Of a DNA stretch of 5,618 nucleotides, positions 1 through 5,618 are shown piece after piece. The notes below the pieces were generated by a model. That model had not been told where the DNA came from, made no database searches, and was given only the letters and a program-made list of their open reading frames with translations. A program made the position numbers and the translations under genes. This DNA comes from a bacterium. Lineage in GTDB: Bacteria; Verrucomicrobiota; Kiritimatiellia; UBA8416. The stretch is taken from the NCBI GenBank assembly GCA_020048935.1, contig JAIFLS010000011.1:1-5618 (forward strand). Direction: 5' to 3'. Every line of letters begins with the position of its first letter. Within the stretch, counting starts at the first letter, position 1.

Positions 1-49
1 ACTTTCCGATGTACCACCTATCCTGAGTGGTTCTCTTGAATGTCGGTTA

Positions 50-65
50 AGCAGCCGCTGTGCCA
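50..65 (-). promoter_or_regulatory. Candidate sigma-54 (-24/-12) promoter, leftward
   Basis: Read on the minus strand, 65 to 50 is TGGCACAGCGGCTGCT. This fits the sigma-54 consensus TGGCACR-N4-TTGCW at all but one specified position (CTGC for TTGC) and keeps the diagnostic GG and GC exactly 10 bases apart. It would start transcription near position 40, heading out of the left edge. The site is divergent from a sigma-54 activator gene about 330 bases away, a common arrangement for activator and target. No start codon with a well-spaced ribosome site is visible in the 40 bases left of it, so the target gene would lie outside the window. Confidence 0.45.
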
Positions 66-251
66 ATCCGACAATCATTAAGGTAACTAGTTAATAATAA
101 ACAGATTATGTCATTTACGAAACCGGGTAACACCAACACCTTGCACCAGCATAATGAAAACAATTATGTTGACATATCCACCGCAAGATACAAATATGTA
201 CTCTGCATTGATAATGGCGACTGGTTGCTTGATAAAAGGAATGTACTTGTA

Positions 252-272
252 GCCGGGGTCGGCGACCCCGGC
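252..272. repeat. Palindromic repeat type A, copy 1
   Basis: A perfect 9-bp inverted repeat, GCCGGGGTC and GACCCCGGC, around the 3-base loop GGC. The size and GC-rich hairpin form are those of REP-type extragenic palindromes. A nearly identical copy in the opposite orientation lies at 335-355. No T-run follows on either side, so it is not a simple intrinsic terminator. Confidence 0.85.
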
Positions 273-334
273 AGCACATGGGGATTGGCAACCGAGAGAG
301 AGTTTGATGCCTCGCCATGCGCCTTCTCATGGAC

Positions 335-355
335 GCCGGGGTCACCGACCCCGGC
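335..355. repeat. Palindromic repeat type A, copy 2 (inverted)
   Basis: The same 9-bp arms, GCCGGGGTC and GACCCCGGC, around the loop ACC. Its reverse complement has the loop GGT, against GGC in copy 1, so in opposite orientation the two copies match at 20 of 21 positions. The 62 bases between them show no further clear similarity. An inverted pair of this kind resembles the REP pairs (BIME-like units) mobilised in other genomes by REP-associated tyrosine transposases; no such transposase is in this window. Confidence 0.85.
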
Positions 356-384
356 AACAGTGATCGCCAAAGAGGCGGACAAAC

Positions 385-388
385 AGGA
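385..388 (+). promoter_or_regulatory. Ribosome binding site choosing the ATG at 399
   Basis: AGGA lies 10 bases before the ATG at 399. It is a modest match, but the alternative ATG at 108 has none. The site falls just after the type A repeat pair, so the protein starts where the repeat DNA ends. Confidence 0.5.
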
Positions 389-398
389 TTATAGATAT

Positions 399-1967
<1,569 letters not shown>

Positions 1968-1989
1968 CAACAGACAAGTGTAGACGATC

Positions 1990-2010
1990 CCGCCGGCCTT
2001 GCGCCGGTGG
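1990..2010. repeat. Palindromic repeat type B, copy 1
   Basis: Arms CCGCCGGC and GCCGGTGG form an 8-bp stem with one G-T wobble around the loop CTTGC. It begins 22 bases after the activator stop codon. The following sequence, TGATAAAAGA, is not a T-run, so an intrinsic terminator is unlikely. A diverged copy in the opposite orientation lies at 2058-2078. Confidence 0.8.
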
Positions 2011-2057
2011 TGATAAAAGATGATGGGATGGCGATGCCCACACCACAACGTTTGCCT

Positions 2058-2078
2058 CCACCGACACAAGGTCGGCGG
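2058..2078. repeat. Palindromic repeat type B, copy 2 (inverted)
   Basis: On the minus strand the arms are CCGCCGAC and GTCGGTGG around the loop CTTGT. Compared with copy 1 there are 3 differences in 21 positions. Two of them are the two partners of a single stem pair (G-C in copy 1, A-T here), and the third is in the loop. The conserved wobble pair and the paired change indicate selection for the hairpin rather than chance. The copy ends 17 bases before the ribosome binding site of the next gene. Confidence 0.8.
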
Positions 2079-2094
2079 GCGGCAGAGGAATAAC

Positions 2095-2100
2095 AAGGAG
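2095..2100 (+). promoter_or_regulatory. Shine-Dalgarno site of the GYF_2/OmpA gene
   Basis: AAGGAG lies 9 bases before the ATG at 2110. It fixes that start over the in-frame ATGs at 2020 and 2023, which have no such site and would make the protein begin with 30 residues translated from the type B repeats. Confidence 0.85.
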
Positions 2101-2109
2101 ATCGCGATC

Positions 2110-3672
2110 ATGCAGCCGAAGAAGAACTGGTTCCTGCGCAAGAAGGATGGATCCGAGTACGGCCCGGTCAGCCTCAGTGACCTGCTGCGCTGGTCCGCGC
2201 AGTGCCGCATCGTGGCGGGCAATGCCGTCTCGATGGATCGCGAGGAGTGGACCGCCGTCGAGGAGATTCCCGAACTGGAGATGCACTGGATGGCCCACCG
2301 GGCCGATGGCAAGGAGTACGGGCCGTTCGCGCTGGCTGCCGTACAGGAGCTTTTCACGCATAACGTGCTGCCTGCCGACGCCGTCCTGATCAACCGCCTG
2401 ACGGGCGAGAACAAGCCGCTCAGCGAGGTTATCGACCTGCCCGACGGCAAGGACAACACAAGGGAGATCGAGAAAATCGAGAAGGTTAACGACGTCGAGG
2501 AAGTCGACGCTCCTATCGAAGAAGAAGCCAGCCCGGCCAACGTCGACGCCCCAAGCGAAGACGAGCAAACAGCCGAAACAACCACAGGCAAAACCGAGGA
2601 AGCCGAGGAAGAAATCCCGGCAGAAACAGTGGCCCCCGCATCGAACACCCAACAACCAACGCCCAACAACCAACGCCCAACGAAGGACACCCGACACCCG
2701 ACACCCGACAGCGTGCAAACCGCCAATGAGCAAGTCGAGGCCGCACTGCGAAACCGGCTAGGACAGGAAACCGCCGCCCTTCTCGACCAGATTGAGGCCC
2801 TTCGCCAGGAATTGCTTGATGCCCAGACGAAAGCGTCCGAGTCCGGCAGGACCTACCGGGCGAAAATCGATTCGCTGGAGAAGAAGCTGCAAAGCGCGCA
2901 GCAGTCTGCCCTGGATGCCGACACCCGGCGGGAGGCGCTTGAAGACGGGAAAAATCAATCACAGCAGCAAACCGCCAATGACATTGCGGATCTGCGCAAG
3001 CAGACGGCATTCATGAAGAAGAACATCGCCGTGTTGCACGCTGAACTCGACGAAGCCCGGCGACAATCCTCGCTGCGCGCCAAGATCATCCTCGCGCTGG
3101 GTGGGTTGCTTACCCTGTTCGCTGCCCTGTTCATCATGCGTGCCGCCGGCGGTTGTAGTCAGCGCGCGGACATCGCCAGCCCCCCTCCCGGGCAAGACAG
3201 GCCGGAAACGGCGGAGTCAACAGGCGGGGATTCACGGTCCGTGGGTGGCGCCACCACAGCCAACACGACAAACACCTGGCCTTCCCTGCGGATCAACGGA
3301 CTGCGGGTTGACAAGAGACAGGATCACCTGATCATCCGCTTTGACGAGGGAGCCTTTGCCAGCCTTACCAACTTCACGCCATCCGCGTCCGGGCAGTTGA
3401 AGTCGCTCGTTGATCAGTTACGTCCGAGCCTGCCGGCCTTCCGGTTCGTCGTGGAGGGGCATTCCGACGACACGCCCATGCGGGCAACCGCGGCGTTTGC
3501 CGACAATACCGCCCTGGCCGCCGCGAGGGCAGACACCGGGGCTGCATTCCTGAAGCGCGAGGGAGCCAACGCCATTGCGTCCACCAATCCCGGGCCGCCG
3601 CCGTATCCGAACGATTCGCCGGAGAACCGCAGCCGTAACCGCACACTCCTGATCAAGCTTTACCGTCAATAG
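2110..3672 (+). CDS. Membrane protein: two GYF_2-like domains, coiled coil, one TM helix, OmpA/MotB-like C-terminus
   Basis: This 520-residue protein probably links a cytoplasmic protein-binding module to the cell wall. Residues 7-60 form a GYF_2-type domain (WFLRKKDGSEYGPVSLSDLL, later EEWTAVEEIPELEMHW); residues 60-110 form a second, more diverged copy (MAHRADGKEYGPFALAAVQE). A Glu-rich acidic linker (about 112-178) and a Pro/Thr/Gln segment encoded by heptanucleotide repeats (179-199) follow. Residues about 203-322 are a long charged coiled coil. One hydrophobic helix (325-347, core IILALGGLLTLFAALFIM) spans the membrane. After a Ser/Thr/Gly linker, residues about 395-518 match the OmpA/MotB peptidoglycan-binding fold: FRFVVEGHSDDTP with Asp453/454, ALAAARADTG with Arg473, and closing NRSRNRTLLIKL. 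These Asp and Arg positions fit those that bind diaminopimelate in OmpA. There is no N-terminal signal peptide, so the N-terminus should be inside and the OmpA domain in the periplasm. It lies on the same strand as the activator, 142 bases downstream. The exact role is unknown; a MotB-like or envelope-scaffold role is possible. Confidence 0.88.
   Translation: MQPKKNWFLRKKDGSEYGPVSLSDLLRWSAQCRIVAGNAVSMDREEWTAVEEIPELEMHWMAHRADGKEYGPFALAAVQELFTHNVLPADAVLINRLTGENKPLSEVIDLPDGKDNTREIEKIEKVNDVEEVDAPIEEEASPANVDAPSEDEQTAETTTGKTEEAEEEIPAETVAPASNTQQPTPNNQRPTKDTRHPTPDSVQTANEQVEAALRNRLGQETAALLDQIEALRQELLDAQTKASESGRTYRAKIDSLEKKLQSAQQSALDADTRREALEDGKNQSQQQTANDIADLRKQTAFMKKNIAVLHAELDEARRQSSLRAKIILALGGLLTLFAALFIMRAAGGCSQRADIASPPPGQDRPETAESTGGDSRSVGGATTANTTNTWPSLRINGLRVDKRQDHLIIRFDEGAFASLTNFTPSASGQLKSLVDQLRPSLPAFRFVVEGHSDDTPMRATAAFADNTALAAARADTGAAFLKREGANAIASTNPGPPPYPNDSPENRSRNRTLLIKLYRQ
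2644..2706 (+). repeat. Heptanucleotide minisatellite inside the GYF_2/OmpA gene
   Basis: Nine consecutive 7-base units run without a break: AACACCC, AACAACC, AACGCCC, AACAACC, AACGCCC, AACGAAG, then GACACCC three times, with a partial GACA after. Most follow the form RACRMCC. Nine units are 63 bases or 21 codons, so the frame is kept and the protein shows three 7-residue repeats at 179-199: NTQQPTP, NNQRPTK, DTRHPTP. Gain or loss of one or two units would shift the frame upstream of the coiled coil, membrane helix and OmpA domain. Confidence 0.85.
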
Positions 3673-3694
3673 GCAGGGTAGCCATACCCTATTG
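3667..3694. terminator. Hairpin spanning both convergent stop codons
   Basis: The core is a perfect 6-bp stem, AGGGTA (3675-3680) and TACCCT (3685-3690), around GCCA. Outer arms CAAT (3667-3670) and ATTG (3691-3694) can also pair, leaving a 4-base bulge on one side. The plus-strand gene stops at 3670-3672 and the minus-strand gene at 3691-3689, both inside the structure. There is no T-run on either side, so use as a two-way terminator or as an RNA end-protecting hairpin is only likely from its position. Confidence 0.45.
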
Positions 3695-4753
3695 CAGCGA
3701 CCGGTAATCATCCGCCGACCGGTAGAATGTACCGCTGGATTTCCCCCAGGGAGGCAAGCCTTTCAGCGGTTTGACCCAGCCTCTAGCGGTGAGTACCGTA
3801 TCCTTTTCCAGGCTGTCTGCAAACGCCTTGTCGGCCACCGGTATGATCAGCTTGGAGCGTGAGTAGCCTTTTGCGGAAAGAATCGCATAGTAATGTTGCT
3901 CGCCGCCTTTGTCTTTCCCCATGCTGACGTCCTTTACAACGAACTGCACCCCATCCGGGACTTTCACGAACAGGAGAGGCGGGGGAGTTGCATCATCGCA
4001 GCCGATCTGCCGCAGGAACGACTGGTAGACCGCATGCTTGTTCAATGACGTTGCGGCCTCATACGCCTCGGAGAACTCAAGGATTGCCGATTCTTCCAGA
4101 ATGGGCGGTGTATTCGCGGCCTCCTGTGATGCAAAATCCAAGGGTTGCTGCAGAAGCGAACGGTAGATCTCTTCTGTTTCGTCACGTTTGAATACGGAAA
4201 AGATCCCTGCACCGCGGCAGTTCGGGCATGCCGAGCCCAGAAAGCCAGCGCCTTTGCAGGACGTGCACGCCCCGGTGCCTTTGCACAAAGAGCAGGTCAG
4301 CAAGCTGCTGATACCGGGTTTCGTTCCCTTGCCGCCGCAATTCGTGCATTTTCCACTGCTGCATTTGGAGCAAGGCGTCTCCAAGGTCCCACTACCCTTG
4401 CAGTCGGGGCAGATTGTCTGACTGAACAGGCGATCATCCCTCACATGGTTCCGGTAAACACTGGTGGCGTGGTTGGCGTCCAGTATCGCCTTGACATTCT
4501 TCGCGTGAGTTGCCTTTCCCGACAAATGGTAGCCAAGATAGCAAATGGCCAGCGCCCTCGCTTGTTCTGGCGTGGCAGCGGAAGATGACGTCACTCTCGC
4601 CAGCGCATCAAACCTTGCTGCATTTGCAGGCTCCTGCTGCAGCGCGTCAATGGCTGCCTGAATCGGGATATCAGACCCCGCATCATCCGCGCAGGCTCGC
4701 CTATCGAAGGCAAGCAGAAGAACGAGAATCGCGAAAAACATATGTCGAGCCAT
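3689..4753 (-). CDS. Secreted cysteine-rich protein with six DnaJ-type CxxC zinc-finger motifs
   Basis: The product is 354 residues from the chosen start. Residues 1-22 look like a signal peptide: a short basic start MARHM, the hydrophobic core FFAILVLLLAF, and a signal peptidase I site ACA before DDAG. Residues 115-179 carry six CxxC pairs (115/118, 128/131, 136/139, 154/157, 163/166, 176/179), four or more followed by Gly-rich tails such as CPDCKGSG, CTNCGGKG, CSLCKGTG and CPNCRGAG. This is the signature of the DnaJ central zinc-binding domain, which normally has four such motifs; there is no J domain. The flanking regions (23-110 and 190-354) are not recognised. The sequence ends near a Trp/Gly-containing segment GWVKPLKGLPPWGKSSGTFY. 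Zinc binding is the likely property of the centre, perhaps with a disulfide or chaperone-like role in the periplasm, but the function is unknown. It converges on the GYF_2/OmpA gene and lies downstream of the rRNA operon terminator on the same strand. Confidence 0.88.
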   Translation of the reverse strand: MARHMFFAILVLLLAFDRRACADDAGSDIPIQAAIDALQQEPANAARFDALARVTSSSAATPEQARALAICYLGYHLSGKATHAKNVKAILDANHATSVYRNHVRDDRLFSQTICPDCKGSGTLETPCSKCSSGKCTNCGGKGTKPGISSLLTCSLCKGTGACTSCKGAGFLGSACPNCRGAGIFSVFKRDETEEIYRSLLQQPLDFASQEAANTPPILEESAILEFSEAYEAATSLNKHAVYQSFLRQIGCDDATPPPLLFVKVPDGVQFVVKDVSMGKDKGGEQHYYAILSAKGYSRSKLIIPVADKAFADSLEKDTVLTARGWVKPLKGLPPWGKSSGTFYRSADDYRSLQ

Positions 4754-4760
4754 TTGAGTA

Positions 4761-4766
4761 ACCTCC
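4761..4766 (-). promoter_or_regulatory. Shine-Dalgarno site choosing the ATG at 4753
   Basis: On the minus strand GGAGGT lies 7 bases before the ATG at 4753-4751. It overlaps the upstream in-frame ATG at 4768-4766, which itself has no ribosome site. The later ATG also gives a cleaner signal peptide, MARHMFFAIL, without the five residues MEVTQ in front. Confidence 0.85.
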
Positions 4767-4776
4767 ATGATAAGCC

Positions 4777-4807
4777 CGTTCTGTCAAAAGTTGACAGAGC
4801 GTTTTTT
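4777..4807 (+). terminator. Hairpin plus T-run upstream of the cysteine-rich gene; possible operator
   Basis: CTGTCAA (4781-4787) and TTGACAG (4791-4797) form a perfect 7-bp palindrome around AAG. The stem extends outward to 11 bp (4777-4787 with 4791-4801, one T-G wobble) and on the plus strand is followed at once by six Ts (4802-4807). That is the form of a rightward intrinsic terminator, yet no plus-strand gene ends here. On the minus strand the palindrome sits 28 bases before the start codon of the cysteine-rich gene and just after a TATAAA (4810-4805) that could be its -10 box. It could therefore be an operator or leader hairpin. Confidence 0.5.
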
Positions 4808-4881
4808 ATATGAACAATTCGATTTCAACGGGATAAGCCTTCTAAAGGCGTTCTCCCCCGTTTTTCCCTTTATTTCGGCCT

Positions 4882-4955
4882 ACGAGAACGGCGACGAGAA
4901 CGCATTACGAGTCGCAGGCAGCATAATCGTTCCCCGTTCTCGTCGCCGTTCTCGT
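4882..4955. repeat. Perfect 21-bp inverted repeat with internal direct repeats
   Basis: The left arm (4882-4902) and right arm (4935-4955) are exact reverse complements, 32 bases apart. Each arm is itself two copies of ACGAGAACG separated by GCG, so the nonamer occurs four times. Much of the element can be read as loose 6-base units such as ACGAGA, ACGGCG, TACGAG, TAATCG and GTTCTC. Neither side has a T-run, so it is not an ordinary terminator. It could be a mobile palindromic repeat, a protein-binding array or a stable RNA hairpin. Confidence 0.85.
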
Positions 4956-5061
4956 TAACCGATTTACCTTTTCATGGTTTTCGTATACCATTTGACAGTA
5001 CCGATAAGCCATTCCCTACAATATCCCTGCCTCGCTTGGTCAATATACACGGTTCCGCTTG

Positions 5062-5099
5062 AAAAAAAAAGGTCTCACGAACCGAAGTTCGCGAGACCT
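5062..5099 (-). terminator. Intrinsic terminator of the rRNA operon
   Basis: On the minus strand a 13-bp stem with one G-U wobble (arms AGGTCTCGCGAAC and GTTCGTGAGACCT) encloses the loop TTCG and is followed by a run of Ts (nine As on the plus strand at 5062-5070, the first paired in the stem). The loop closed by C-G is the very stable C(UUCG)G tetraloop. The stem starts about 9 bases after the 5S rRNA end and separates the rRNA operon from the cysteine-rich gene on the same strand. Confidence 0.95.
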
Positions 5100-5108
5100 G
5101 AAAGAAAA

Positions 5109-5225
5109 TCCCGGCAACGTGCTACTCTCCCACAACCGATCGCTGCAGTACCATCGCCGCTGAGGCCCTTCACTTCCGTGTTCGGTATGGGAACGGGTGT
5201 TACCTCCTCGCTATGATCACCGGGA
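5109..5225 (-). rRNA. rrf: 5S ribosomal RNA, complete
   Basis: The minus strand gives a complete 5S rRNA of about 117 nt. The ends pair (TCCCGG at the 5' end with CCGGGA at the 3' end) as helix I. The conserved interior reads ACACCCGTTCCCATACCGAA and CACGGAAGTGAAG, then GCGGCGATGGTACTG and TGGGAGAGTAGCACG, as in bacterial 5S rRNAs. It lies 87 bases after the 23S gene and just before a strong terminator. The ends are set by helix I pairing and may be off by a base or two. Confidence 0.96.
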
Positions 5226-5312
5226 AAAATGTTAACCGCCACTGACTCGTGAGAGTCAATGACTACTGTATAGAGAACTGCAAAACAACTTCACAAACGG
5301 ATGGAGATAAAA
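5226..5312 (-). other. 23S-5S rRNA transcribed spacer
   Basis: This 87-base AT-rich spacer lies between the 23S 3' end and the 5S 5' end. It holds no tRNA. A perfect 6-bp hairpin (TGACTC at 5243-5248, GAGTCA at 5253-5258) could aid processing of the precursor. Confidence 0.8.
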
Positions 5313-5618
5313 AAGATCAAGCCTCACGGCTAATTAGTACTGGTCAGCTAACGTCTTTAGATATACACGCTTACACTTCCAGCCTATCAAGGTCGTAGTC
5401 TTCAACCTGCCTTCAGGGACCCGAAGGTCCGGGAGATCTGGTCTTGGAGGAGGCTTGGCACTTAGATGCTTTCAGCGCTTATCCGTTCCGTACATAGCTA
5501 CCCAGCGATGCTCCTGGCGGAACAACTGGAACACCAGAGGTACGTCATTCCCGGTCCTCTCGTACTAGGGAATGTTCTCCTCAAATCTCCTACGCCCACA
5601 GTGGATAAGGACCGAACT
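5313..5618 (-). rRNA. rrl: 23S ribosomal RNA, 3' end (partial)
   Basis: The minus strand carries the last 306 or so nt of 23S rRNA; the gene continues past the right edge. The sarcin-ricin loop AGTACGAGAGGACC is present, the binding site of elongation factors. The 3' terminal sequence CAGTACTAATTAGCCGTGAGG, broken here as CAGTACTAATTA and GCCGTGAGGCTTGATC, matches the usual end of bacterial 23S, where the last bases pair with the 5' end. The exact 3' end is uncertain by a few bases. Confidence 0.96.

Larger units (their letters stand above)
1..398. other. Upstream region without a convincing gene
   Basis: No supported gene lies here. An open frame does run from an ATG at 108 into the sigma-54 activator, but that ATG has no Shine-Dalgarno sequence and the 97 extra codons read through two palindromic repeats that happen to lack stops in this frame. 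The first part (1-240) is AT-rich compared with the genes and is the natural place for promoters: a leftward sigma-54-type match lies at 50-65, and an isolated TTGACA is at 169-174 with no good -10 partner. In frame 1 a short open stretch ends at the TGA at 37-39; it is too short to call as the end of a gene. Confidence 0.7.
4769..5061. other. Intergenic region between the cysteine-rich gene and the rRNA operon
   Basis: This 293-base stretch is AT-richer than the genes and holds no supported gene. It contains the terminator/operator hairpin at 4777-4807, a small palindrome GCCTT-CTA-AAGGC at 4837-4849, the 21-bp inverted repeat at 4882-4955, three copies of GATAAGCC (4769, 4832, 5003) and a second TTGACAG (4992-4998). 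The promoter of the minus-strand cysteine-rich gene should be here. The best -10 candidate is TATAAA at 4810-4805, but it has no -35 at proper spacing: TTGAAA at 4828-4823 is only 12 bases away. Confidence 0.65.

Noticed and set aside
169..200. TTGACA at 169-174 as a -35 box for the activator gene
   Set aside because: At 16-18 bases downstream only AAATAT-like sequence is present (3 of 6 matches), too weak to call a promoter.
215..230. TGGCGACTGGTTGCTT on the plus strand, resembling a sigma-54 promoter for the activator
   Set aside because: GG and GC are 9 bases apart instead of the required 10, and the -24 element has a mismatch. Sigma-54 spacing is strict.
1990..2078. Type B palindromes as a CRISPR array
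   Set aside because: There are only two copies, in opposite orientation, with no regular spacers and no cas gene.
4767..4958. A 63-codon plus-strand open frame in the gap before the rRNA operon
   Set aside because: It has no ribosome binding site, runs through the hairpin and the 21-bp inverted repeat, and ends in an Arg/Ser run derived from that repeat.
4992..5022. Rightward promoter TTGACA with TACAAT
   Set aside because: The hexamers are good but the 19-base spacer is long, and transcription would run antisense into the rRNA operon with no gene to express.
4974..5216. An 80-codon plus-strand open frame
   Set aside because: Most of it is antisense to the rRNA terminator and the 5S rRNA.

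Overview
The window holds three protein-coding genes and the 3' end of a ribosomal RNA operon, plus several palindromic or tandem repeats in and around the genes. It reads as chromosomal DNA from a Gram-negative-type bacterium with moderately high GC in its genes. The tandem GYF_2-type domains and the many short palindromic repeats in the gaps would suit a member of the Planctomycetes-Verrucomicrobia-Lentisphaerae-Kiritimatiellae group. That placement is inference; the rRNA at the right end is the part that could settle it by alignment.

Layout. Positions 1-398 carry no convincing gene. They hold a good sigma-54 promoter match pointing left (50-65) and two nearly identical palindromes in opposite orientation (252-272, 335-355). 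Next, on the plus strand, is a sigma-54-dependent activator with GAF, AAA+ and Fis-type HTH domains (best start 399, end 1967). A 142-base gap follows, holding a second, unrelated inverted pair of palindromes (1990-2010, 2058-2078). Then comes a plus-strand membrane protein (2110-3672) with an unusual architecture: two GYF_2-like domains, an acidic linker containing a heptanucleotide minisatellite, a long coiled coil, one transmembrane helix and a C-terminal OmpA/MotB-like peptidoglycan-binding domain. A minus-strand gene (3689-4753) converges on it with 16 bases between stop codons; it encodes a secreted protein with six CxxC motifs of DnaJ zinc-finger type but no J domain. The AT-richer gap 4754-5061 holds a palindrome/terminator-like hairpin, a perfect 21-bp inverted repeat, and repeated short words. 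At the right end, on the minus strand, are the 3' 306 nt of 23S rRNA, a short spacer, a complete 5S rRNA and a strong intrinsic terminator.

How the parts may work together. The activator has an intact GAFTGA loop and Walker motifs, so it should act on sigma-54 promoters; the nearest candidate is the leftward site at 50-65, which suggests a divergent target beyond the window. The GYF_2/OmpA protein lies downstream on the same strand and may be co-transcribed, but the palindrome pair between the genes could attenuate or process that transcript. Its predicted topology ties a cytoplasmic interaction module to the peptidoglycan. The convergent cysteine-rich protein is also predicted to act in the envelope, but no functional link between the two is visible in the sequence.
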